Of a stretch of DNA of 7,656 nt, positions 1 through 5,582 are shown one piece after another (position 1 is the first letter of the stretch; each line of letters starts with the position of its first letter). The translations under genes and the position numbers were made by a program. This DNA is from Gammaproteobacteria bacterium (GTDB taxonomy: Bacteria; Pseudomonadota; Gammaproteobacteria; JAABTG01): contig JASJBY010000259.1 in NCBI GenBank assembly GCA_030066245.1, positions 1 to 7,656 of the forward strand, in the 5' to 3' direction. The notes below the pieces were generated by a model that saw only the letters and a list, made by a program, of their open reading frames with translations, made no database searches and was not told the origin of the DNA.

Positions 1-129
1 GCCATCGTGTTCTCGTCCGGATTCGTCACTGTCGCCCAGATGGTAAAAGCAGGCCTTGGCCTCAACATCGTAGCCATCCTGGTGATTTCCCTTCTCGTAA
101 ACTATCTCGGACTGGCGACCCTGTTCTAA
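1..129 (+). CDS. DASS/SLC13-family sodium:anion (dicarboxylate) symporter, C-terminal fragment
   Basis: Frame 1 is open from the window edge to a TAA at 127-129 and gives 42 residues. They begin AIVFSSGFVTVAQMVKAGLG and end in a hydrophobic stretch (NIVAILVISLLVNYLGLATLF) that looks like the last transmembrane helix. The pattern 'AIVF-SG-VT---M--AGL-LN' is typical of the C-terminal end of DASS (SLC13/CitT) inner-membrane carriers, just after their second substrate and sodium binding motif. Family members import succinate, malate, fumarate, citrate or sulfate, usually with sodium. The substrate cannot be read from this fragment. The malic enzyme gene about 130 bp downstream on the same strand makes a C4-dicarboxylate such as malate a reasonable guess, but that is inference. 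The start and most of the gene lie outside the window. Confidence 0.72.
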   Translation, partial: AIVFSSGFVTVAQMVKAGLGLNIVAILVISLLVNYLGLATLF

Positions 130-247
130 GCCGCGGGCGAGAGGTACTTCTAGCTCACGGCGAGCCGTATACTGTTGTCATCGCTCCGTAACAACGCCCC
201 GAGCGGGATTTCGGGACTTCTGCTTGAGCAACGCCACTACCCATACC

Positions 248-252
248 GAGAG
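248..252 (+). promoter_or_regulatory. Probable ribosome binding site for the malic enzyme
   Basis: The purine run GAGAG lies seven bases before a GTG at 260. No comparable run sits at good distance before the alternative TTG at 224. This is why GTG 260 is preferred as the start. The match is short, so the support is modest. Confidence 0.4.
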
Positions 253-259
253 TACTCCC

Positions 260-1927
260 GTGGATTCGAAAAAACGCTCGACACGCGCTCACTGTGGGAA
301 AGGAAAGTTTCCCACCGGCATCAATCTGCTGCGGGATCCCATCCTGAACAAAGGCACGGCATTCACGGAGGCGGAACGGGACGCCCTGGGGCTGCACGGC
401 CTGCTGCCAGCCTGCGTCTGCAGCCTGGACGAGCAGGTTGAGCGCGTGTTGGTCAACTACCGCCGCAAGACCAGTGATCTGGAGCGATACGTCTACCTTG
501 TGAACCTACAGGTCCGCAACGAAACGCTGTTCTATCGGGTGATCCAGGACCACCTGGATGCGATGATGCCGATCATTTATACACCAACGGTCGGCGAGGC
601 CTGCCAGAAATACGGACACATTTACCAGCGCCCCAAGGGCGTGTTCATCACCACCAACGACAGGGGGCGTGTGGCGAAAGTGCTGCGGAACGCCCCCTGC
701 GCCGACGTGCGGATAATCGTGGTTACCGATGGTGAGCGGATACTGGGACTTGGTGACCAAGGAGCGAACGGCATGGGCATTCCCGTGGGCAAGCTGTCCC
801 TGTACACCGCGTGTGCCGGCGTCCGGCCGTCCCAGTGCCTGCCCGTGACCCTGGACGTGGGCACGGATAACGAACCCTTGCGGGAAGATCCTCTTTACAT
901 CGGCCTGAAGCAGACGCGTGTGCGGGGCGAACTGTACGACGAGCTGGTGGAAGAGTTTGTGCAAGCGGTGCAGGAAGTGTTTCCCAAGGCGCTCATTCAA
1001 TTTGAAGACTTCGCCAACCGAAATGCCTTCCGGCTGTTGCAGAAGTACCAGGACCGGGTATGTGCCTTCAACGACGATATTCAGGGCACGGGCGCTGTCG
1101 CCTTGGCCGGGCTCTACGCTGCACCCCGCCTCGCCGGCACGCGGTTTGCCGACCAGAAGTTCCTCTTTCTGGGCGCGGGCGAGGCCGGCATCGGCATCGG
1201 CGACATGATCGTCGGCATGTTAGTCGAGGAAGGGCTGACGCCGGAAGAGGCGCGCGGCCGATGCTGGTTCGTGGATTCCAGGGGCCTGGTCATCAAGGCC
1301 CGAGCGGACCTGAATGCGCACAAGCTCAAATACGCCCATGACCACGAGCCAGTCGCTGATTTCCTGTCGGCGGTGGAGACCTTGGAGCCCACCGCCATCA
1401 TCGGCGTCTCCGGTCAACCGGGGTCTTTCGGCCAGTCGGTTCTCCAGGCCATGGCCCGCTTCAACGCGCACCCCATCGTTTTTGCCCTGTCCAACCCCAC
1501 CTCCAAGGCCGAGTGCACCGCCGAGGAGGCATACAGGTGGAGCGACGGGCGCGCTATATTCGCCAGCGGCAGTCCCTTCGAACCTGTCAGCCATAACGGC
1601 AAGATCCACGTGCCTGGCCAGGGCAACAACGCCTACATCTTCCCAGGCGTCGGGCTCGGGGCCATCGTAGCGGAATCCCGCTTGATTACCGACGAGATGT
1701 TCTTCGCCGCTGCCAAGGCCCTGGCCGCCCAGGTAACCGACGCGGATCTAGCGCAGGGCAGAGTCTATCCCCCGCTGGCCAATATCCGGGGCGTGTCGGC
1801 CGTGATTGCCAGGGCCGTGGCGGCAATCGCCTACGAGCGTGGACTGGCGCGCCGCGAGCAACCGGAGGACCTGATGCAGGACATCACGGCGCAGATGTAC
1901 CAGCCTGTCTACCAGAGCTACGTCTAG
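260..1927 (+). CDS. maeA: Malic enzyme (malate dehydrogenase, oxaloacetate-decarboxylating)
   Basis: This cytoplasmic enzyme oxidatively decarboxylates L-malate to pyruvate and CO2, reducing NAD+ or NADP+. From GTG 260 it has 555 residues; E. coli MaeA has 565. The malic N-terminal domain carries YTPTVG with the catalytic Tyr107, then GERILGLGDQG and GMGIP-GKL with the catalytic Lys178. Metal ligands are Glu249 and Asp250 in QFEDFA and Asp273 in FNDDIQGT. A Rossmann domain follows with FLGAGEAGIGIG near 303-314, then SNPTSKAE, FASGSPFEPV and GQGNNAYIFPG. The Ser340-Arg341 pair after the beta-2 aspartate and Lys355 resemble animal NADP-type enzymes more than E. coli MaeA, so the cofactor is uncertain. 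A TTG at 224 would add 12 residues, but it lacks a good ribosome site, and GTG 260 puts the LNKG motif near the E. coli position. The stop TAG lies in the terminal repeat of the next element. Confidence 0.93.
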   Translation: MDSKKRSTRAHCGKGKFPTGINLLRDPILNKGTAFTEAERDALGLHGLLPACVCSLDEQVERVLVNYRRKTSDLERYVYLVNLQVRNETLFYRVIQDHLDAMMPIIYTPTVGEACQKYGHIYQRPKGVFITTNDRGRVAKVLRNAPCADVRIIVVTDGERILGLGDQGANGMGIPVGKLSLYTACAGVRPSQCLPVTLDVGTDNEPLREDPLYIGLKQTRVRGELYDELVEEFVQAVQEVFPKALIQFEDFANRNAFRLLQKYQDRVCAFNDDIQGTGAVALAGLYAAPRLAGTRFADQKFLFLGAGEAGIGIGDMIVGMLVEEGLTPEEARGRCWFVDSRGLVIKARADLNAHKLKYAHDHEPVADFLSAVETLEPTAIIGVSGQPGSFGQSVLQAMARFNAHPIVFALSNPTSKAECTAEEAYRWSDGRAIFASGSPFEPVSHNGKIHVPGQGNNAYIFPGVGLGAIVAESRLITDEMFFAAAKALAAQVTDADLAQGRVYPPLANIRGVSAVIARAVAAIAYERGLARREQPEDLMQDITAQMYQPVYQSYV

Positions 1928-1942
1928 CCCGGATTTCTCACC
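1924..1942 (+). repeat. Left terminal inverted repeat of the palindromic element
   Basis: These 19 bases are the exact reverse complement of 2153-2171. The first four (CTAG) include the TAG stop codon of the malic enzyme at 1925-1927. Outside the repeat, pairing with the other end stops at once. Confidence 0.9.
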
Positions 1943-1943
1943 A

Positions 1944-2005
1944 GGCGGACCTCGGATTGGAGATTATATTGGCAAACTCAGCACATTGGCTTCACCGAGC
2001 CCGCC
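1944..2005. repeat. Left-hand hairpin inside the element
   Basis: GGCGG (1944-1948) and CTCGG (1951-1955) can pair with CCGCC (2001-2005) and CCGAG (1995-1999), with a small internal bulge and a loop of about 39 bases. This region has no counterpart in the right half of the element, so it is either an insertion into a once symmetrical palindrome or a segment lost from the right half. Confidence 0.45.
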
Positions 2006-2027
2006 TTCCTTGTGAACAGCCTGTCCT

Positions 2028-2149
2028 ATTCGGCTCTTGGCCCACTCTGGCTTTGCATCTTGACCGATCCCCCTTGAGACATAGCTACAGCTATGCCTCT
2101 GCGGGCGATCGGCCAATCTGCTTTGCCAGAGCGAACCAAGATTCCGAAT
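2028..2149. repeat. Long imperfect palindrome, core of the element
   Basis: The two halves are interrupted inverted repeats meeting at 2087-2088. Exactly pairing blocks, from outside inwards, are ATTCGG (2028-2033 with 2144-2149), TCTTGG (2035-2040 with 2136-2141), CTCTGGC (2045-2051 with 2125-2131), GCA (2055-2057 with 2119-2121), CCGATC (2064-2069 with 2107-2112) and CATAGCT (2080-2086 with 2089-2095). As RNA this would form one long interrupted hairpin with a very tight tip. It has no run of T after it, so it is not a classical intrinsic terminator. Confidence 0.75.
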
Positions 2150-2152
2150 CCC

Positions 2153-2171
2153 GGTGAGAAATCCGGGCTAG
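2153..2171 (-). repeat. Right terminal inverted repeat of the palindromic element
   Basis: This is the exact reverse complement of 1924-1942. It ends 13 bases before the murA start codon, so the spacing left for a native murA leader is almost nil. Confidence 0.9.
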
Positions 2172-2184
2172 CGCGTTCTGACCC

Positions 2185-3444
2185 ATGGATAAGCTCATGA
2201 TCACGGGCGGTGCCGCCCTCAGCGGCCAGATCCGCATCTCGGGCGCCAAGAACGCCGCGCTGCCCATACTCGCTGCAACCCTGCTTGCCGACGGCAAGGT
2301 CATTCTCGGCAACATACCTCACCTACGGGATATCACCACAACCCTGGAACTCCTCGGACGGCTGGGGGTGAAGCTGGTGGTGGACGAGGACATGAACGTC
2401 ACCGCCGATGCCACCGCGGTGCACGACTGCGTTGCGCCGTACGAGTTGGTCAAGACCATGCGGGCGTCGATCCTGGTGCTGGGTCCCCTGCTGGCGCGCC
2501 ATGGTCGGGCTGTGGTTTCGCTGCCCGGCGGCTGCGCCATCGGTTCGCGGCCGGTGGATCTGCATCTCGACGGTCTCACCAAGATGGGAGCGCAGGTGCG
2601 CGTGGAGAACGGCTACATCCACGCTTCGGCGCCCCGACTGCGGGGCACTCGCCTGTGTCTGGATCTGGTGACGGTCACCGGCACCGAAAACCTGATGATG
2701 GCAGCCGCCGTGGCGGAAGGCACCACCGTCATAGAGAACGCTGCCAGAGAGCCGGAGGTCGTCGACCTGGCCGAGTTCCTGGTGAGTATGGGCGCGCGAA
2801 TCGAGGGTGCGGGCAGCCCGACTATCGAGATCGAGGGCGTGCCCAGTCTCGCCGGAAGCCGCTATCGGGTATTGGCCGACCGCATTGAGACCGGGACCTA
2901 TCTGGTAGCCGCGGCCATTACCGGGGGACGCATCCGGGTAACCGGAACCCGACCGGCCATGCTGGACGCGGTGCTTGAGAAGCTTCACGAGGCGGGTGCC
3001 GCCCTGGAGCTGGGGAGCGATTGGATCGCACTGGACATGGCGGGCAATCGCCCGCGAGCGGTGGACGTGCACACAGCACCGTATCCTGCCTTTCCCACGG
3101 ACATGCAAGCTCAGTTCACGGCCCTCAATGCCGTCGCCAAGGGCACGGGTATCATCACGGAAACCGTTTTCGAGAACCGCTTCATGCACGTGCAGGAACT
3201 GCAGCGCATGGGCGCGGACATCCGTCTGGAAGGCAACACGGCTGTCACCCGCGGCATAAGAGGGCTGACCGCCGCACCGGTCATGGCGACCGACCTGCGC
3301 GCCTCGGCCAGTCTGGTGCTCGCTGGCCTGGTGGCGGAGGGGGACACAGTGGTGGACAGGATCTATCACATAGACCGGGGTTACGAGTGCATTGAGGAGA
3401 AGCTCTCTCAACTCGGTGCCAACATTCGCCGTATTCCCGGATGA
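2185..3444 (+). CDS. murA: UDP-N-acetylglucosamine 1-carboxyvinyltransferase MurA
   Basis: MurA transfers enolpyruvate from phosphoenolpyruvate to UDP-N-acetylglucosamine in the cytoplasm. This is the first committed step of peptidoglycan synthesis and the target of fosfomycin. The protein has 419 residues, the same as E. coli MurA, and starts MDKL, close to E. coli MDKF, which supports ATG 2185. Lys22 and Asn23 lie in SGAKNAALPIL. The active-site Cys117 is in SLPGGCAIGSRP with Arg122. TIENAAREPE-like and DRIETGTYLVAAAI motifs follow, then FPTDMQAQ with the general base Asp306, NRFMHV, and HIDRGYE with Arg398. The cysteine is the fosfomycin-sensitive form, not the aspartate variant. No clear Shine-Dalgarno run precedes the start, and the upstream DNA is the palindromic element, so its promoter is not obvious. 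hisG follows after 10 bases, so the two are probably cotranscribed. Confidence 0.98.
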   Translation: MDKLMITGGAALSGQIRISGAKNAALPILAATLLADGKVILGNIPHLRDITTTLELLGRLGVKLVVDEDMNVTADATAVHDCVAPYELVKTMRASILVLGPLLARHGRAVVSLPGGCAIGSRPVDLHLDGLTKMGAQVRVENGYIHASAPRLRGTRLCLDLVTVTGTENLMMAAAVAEGTTVIENAAREPEVVDLAEFLVSMGARIEGAGSPTIEIEGVPSLAGSRYRVLADRIETGTYLVAAAITGGRIRVTGTRPAMLDAVLEKLHEAGAALELGSDWIALDMAGNRPRAVDVHTAPYPAFPTDMQAQFTALNAVAKGTGIITETVFENRFMHVQELQRMGADIRLEGNTAVTRGIRGLTAAPVMATDLRASASLVLAGLVAEGDTVVDRIYHIDRGYECIEEKLSQLGANIRRIPG

Positions 3445-3448
3445 GAGA
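3443..3448 (+). promoter_or_regulatory. Ribosome binding site of hisG, overlapping the murA stop codon
   Basis: GAGAGA begins inside the murA TGA (3442-3444) and lies six bases before ATG 3455. This selects 3455 as the hisG start over an in-frame ATG at 3392 that lies inside murA, and it suggests translational coupling of the two genes. Confidence 0.6.
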
Positions 3449-3454
3449 ACGTCC

Positions 3455-4138
3455 ATGCTCCAGGGCTTGACCATCGCCCTTTCCAAGGGCCGCATCCTCA
3501 AGGAAAGCCTGCCGCTGCTCGCGCGGGCCGGCATTGTTCCGGTGGACGATCCAGATACCAGCCGCAAGCTTGTTTTGGATACACGCCGGGAGGACGTCAA
3601 GCTGGTCATCATCCGCGCCCAGGATGTGCCCACATACGTGGAGTACGGGGCGGCGGACGTGGGCGTGGCCGGCAAAGACGTGCTCATGGAGTACGATAGT
3701 GACGGCCTCTACGAGCCACTGGATCTGGGCATTGCCCGTTGCCGGATGATGGTGGCGGGCCGGCGCACCGAAGGCCGGCTTCGGCGGCGGCTCCGGGTCG
3801 CCACCAAGTACGTAAAAACCAGTCGGGCGTTCTACGCGGAGCAGGGTCTGCAAGTCGAGATCATCAAGCTCTACGGCTCTATGGAGCTTGCGCCGCTGGT
3901 GGGGCTGGCTGACCGCATCGTGGACCTTGTGGATACCGGGAACACCCTGAAGGCCAATGGGCTCCATCCACTGCAGCATATCGCGGACATCAGCTCGCGG
4001 CTGATCGTCAACAAGGCGTCCATGAAAATGAAGCACCATGTGGTGAAAGACTTCGTCGCTCAGATGGCCAGAGCGGTGGAGGTGACGGGCCGGGCCCAGA
4101 GTCAGACGAGATCTCGAGGTGCAGAGGCCGGAGACTGA
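3455..4138 (+). CDS. hisG: ATP phosphoribosyltransferase, short catalytic form HisG
   Basis: HisG condenses ATP with PRPP to phosphoribosyl-ATP, the first step of histidine synthesis. From ATG 3455 the protein has 227 residues and begins MLQGLTIALSKGRILKESLP, matching Pseudomonas HisG (211 residues). Visible motifs are ALSKGRI at 8-14, DVPTYVEYGAADVGVAGKDVL near 57-77, IIKLYGSMELAPLVGLAD, and the PRPP-binding loop DLVDTGNTLKANGL at 157-170. The length shows the short form: the C-terminal regulatory domain of long HisG (about 300 residues) is absent. Short HisG proteins are known to need the HisRS-like HisZ subunit for activity and histidine feedback; hisZ is not in this window. The last 15 or so residues (GRAQSQTRSRG and on) are a hydrophilic extension compared with Pseudomonas. 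Confidence 0.96.
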   Translation: MLQGLTIALSKGRILKESLPLLARAGIVPVDDPDTSRKLVLDTRREDVKLVIIRAQDVPTYVEYGAADVGVAGKDVLMEYDSDGLYEPLDLGIARCRMMVAGRRTEGRLRRRLRVATKYVKTSRAFYAEQGLQVEIIKLYGSMELAPLVGLADRIVDLVDTGNTLKANGLHPLQHIADISSRLIVNKASMKMKHHVVKDFVAQMARAVEVTGRAQSQTRSRGAEAGD

Positions 4139-4144
4139 CCGTAG

Positions 4145-4200
4145 CAGTTTACCCGGTTCCGCGGTCCACGATTCAGGGGTGCGCTCCACCAAATAAACTG
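4145..4200. repeat. Weak inverted repeat in the hisG-hisD gap
   Basis: CAGTTTA at 4145-4151 is the reverse complement of TAAACTG at 4194-4200, separated by 42 bases. The stem is short and AT-rich and no T run follows, so a terminator or attenuator role is not supported. The rest of the 123-bp gap (4139-4261) holds no recognisable gene, and I see no strong promoter in it. Confidence 0.25.
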
Positions 4201-4202
4201 TG

Positions 4203-4226
4203 CGAGTCACCGAGTCACCGAGTCAC
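4203..4226 (+). repeat. Perfect tandem repeat, three copies of an 8-mer
   Basis: CGAGTCAC occurs three times head to tail at 4203-4210, 4211-4218 and 4219-4226, with no mismatch. It lies 35 bases before the hisD start, in non-coding DNA. Copy number could vary by strand slippage, changing the length of the hisD leader. The unit is not a multiple of three, but it lies outside any coding frame I accept. Confidence 0.85.
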
Positions 4227-4261
4227 CGTTTCAAACAAGCCCATCGCCACTCAGTCGTACC

Positions 4262-5575
4262 ATGCTCAACATACAGCGTCTTGACAGTCGAACAGCGGAT
4301 TTCTGGCAGAGACTTGAAGCTTTGCTCGCCTGGGAATCGGTCTCCGACGATGCGGTCAACCAGACGGTCCGCGATATCGTGGACGACGTGCGCTGGCGGG
4401 GAGATGCGGCCCTGCTTGACTACACCAATCGTTTCGATGCCCGGCAGGTTTCCCGGATGAGCGAACTCGTTGTCGGGGCAGAACGACTGGAGCGGGCTTA
4501 CGCGGCCCTCGACACGCGGACACGAGACGCGCTCGAGGAGGCAGCCGAGCGTATCCGACGCTACCACGAGCGGCAGCAGCAGGCCTCATGGTCCTATCGG
4601 GAACCGAATGGAAACCTGCTCGGTCAGCAGGTCACCCCGCTGGACCGCGCCGGGCTGTACGTCCCCGGTGGAAAAGCGGCATATCCCTCGTCGGTGCTGA
4701 TGAACGCAATCCCCGCGAGGGTGGCGGGCGTGGGCGAAGTGGTGATGGTGGTGCCTGCTCCGGGAGGGCAGCTTGAGGACATGGTGCTCGCTGCCGCGAA
4801 GATTGCGGGCATCGACCGGACGTTTGCCGTCGGGGGTGCACAGGCCGTGGCGGCACTCGCCTACGGCACGGAAACCGTACCCCGGGTCGACAAAATCGTG
4901 GGGCCTGGCAATGTTTACGTGGCTACCGCCAAACGCATGGTTTTCGGCGCCGTGGGCATCGACATGATCGCAGGGCCGTCGGAGATCCTGGTCGTGTGTG
5001 ACGGCAAGACGGACCCGGACTGGATTGCCATGGATCTGTTCTCCCAGGCGGAGCATGACGAGGACGCCCAGCCGATTCTGCTCTGCCCGGATGGAGGCTA
5101 TCTGGACCAGGTCAAGGACAGCATGGAGCGACTCTTACCGGAGATGGAACGGGCTGCGATAATCCAGGCTTCCCTCGAAGCCCGCGCCGCTCTGATTGGG
5201 GTTCGGGATCTGGATGAAGCGGTGGAAGTGGCCAACTTCATCGCGCCCGAGCACCTGGAGCTTTCGGTGGAGGATCCCGAGCCGATGGTTGACCGAATCA
5301 GGCACGCCGGGGCCATTTTCATGGGCAGACACACGGCGGAGGCGCTCGGCGACTACTGCGCCGGTCCCAACCATGTACTGCCTACCTCGCGCACGGCCCG
5401 GTTCTCCTCGCCGCTCGGCGTTTACGACTTTCAGAAACGCTCCAGCCTGATCATGTGTTCACCCGAGGGCGCGGGATTGCTGGGTAAGACTGCCTCGACA
5501 CTGGCACGGGGCGAAGGTCTGACCGCTCATGCCCGGTCTGCCGAGTTTCGCCTCGGCAAGACCTCAGGGGGTTGA
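4262..5575 (+). CDS. hisD: Histidinol dehydrogenase HisD
   Basis: HisD carries out the last two oxidations of histidine synthesis, L-histidinol to histidinal to L-histidine, with two NAD+ and a zinc ion. The 437-residue length fits the family (E. coli 434, Pseudomonas about 440). The order of conserved segments is complete: LAWESVSDDAVNQ near 22-34, TPLDRAGLYVPGGKAAYPSS near 125-144, GGAQAVAALAYGTE, KIVGPGNVYVATAK near 211-224, IDMIAGPSEILV, DLFSQAEHD, APEHLELS and LGDYCAGPNHVLPT. Zinc ligands are Gln262, His265, Asp364 and His423; the catalytic pair is Glu330-His331. The start fits homologues, although the ribosome site before ATG 4262 is weak. It stands 123 bases after hisG, a wider gap than others in the cluster, and hisC follows after seven bases. 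Confidence 0.98.
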   Translation: MLNIQRLDSRTADFWQRLEALLAWESVSDDAVNQTVRDIVDDVRWRGDAALLDYTNRFDARQVSRMSELVVGAERLERAYAALDTRTRDALEEAAERIRRYHERQQQASWSYREPNGNLLGQQVTPLDRAGLYVPGGKAAYPSSVLMNAIPARVAGVGEVVMVVPAPGGQLEDMVLAAAKIAGIDRTFAVGGAQAVAALAYGTETVPRVDKIVGPGNVYVATAKRMVFGAVGIDMIAGPSEILVVCDGKTDPDWIAMDLFSQAEHDEDAQPILLCPDGGYLDQVKDSMERLLPEMERAAIIQASLEARAALIGVRDLDEAVEVANFIAPEHLELSVEDPEPMVDRIRHAGAIFMGRHTAEALGDYCAGPNHVLPTSRTARFSSPLGVYDFQKRSSLIMCSPEGAGLLGKTASTLARGEGLTAHARSAEFRLGKTSGG

Positions 5576-5580
5576 GCGGG
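5566..5580 (+). promoter_or_regulatory. Ribosome binding region of hisC, overlapping the hisD stop codon
   Basis: A purine-rich stretch AGGGGG (5566-5571) is followed by GAG (5574-5576), which begins in the hisD TGA (5573-5575), and then by GGG, just ahead of GTG 5583. This favours 5583 as the hisC start and suggests that hisD and hisC are translationally coupled. Confidence 0.45.
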
Positions 5581-5582
5581 CC

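Larger units (their letters stand above)
1924..2171. mobile_element. MITE-like palindromic element between malic enzyme and murA
   Basis: This 248-bp non-coding stretch is bounded by perfect 19-bp inverted repeats, ctagcccggatttctcacc on the left and its reverse complement on the right. Each end contains CTAG. Because CTAG is its own reverse complement, it could be a duplicated target (TA or CTAG) rather than part of the element. Some IS630-type elements are known to use such targets, so a non-autonomous relative of that group is possible but unproven. Inside are a long imperfect palindrome and a smaller left-hand hairpin. No transposase is encoded. The element fills almost the whole gap between the flanking genes. 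It could also be a repetitive intergenic palindrome not tied to any transposase. Confidence 0.68.

Noticed and set aside
168..173. TATACT as a -10 promoter box before the malic enzyme
   Set aside because: The hexamer is good, but no acceptable -35 box lies 16-18 bases upstream and there is no extended -10 TG, so I do not call a promoter.
224..259. TTG 224 as the malic enzyme start
   Set aside because: It is possible, but the added 12 residues are polar and unconserved and no ribosome site is evident. GTG 260 has GAGAG seven bases upstream and gives a length close to E. coli MaeA.
2060..2088. TTGACC at 2060-2065 as the -35 box of a murA promoter inside the element
   Set aside because: No convincing -10 hexamer lies at the right distance (TAGCTA at best), and these bases are part of the palindrome, which explains them already.
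1957..2157. A 66-codon + strand reading frame inside the palindromic element, starting at TTG and stopping in the right terminal repeat
   Set aside because: It spans both arms of the palindrome and the terminal repeat, has a TTG start without a ribosome site, and shows no recognisable domain. The DNA structure explains it better than coding. It may appear as a hypothetical protein wherever copies of the element occur.
3392..3454. N-terminal extension of hisG from ATG 3392
   Set aside because: The extra 21 residues overlap murA and have no HisG likeness, while ATG 3455 has a well placed GAGAGA and matches homologue starts.
2323..3687. A 454-codon - strand reading frame opposite murA and the start of hisG
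   Set aside because: It is a shadow of strongly conserved murA and hisG codons, with low-complexity composition typical of antisense frames.
3281..4210. A 309-codon - strand reading frame opposite hisG
   Set aside because: It lies antisense to hisG and the murA end, with no recognisable motif or credible start signal.
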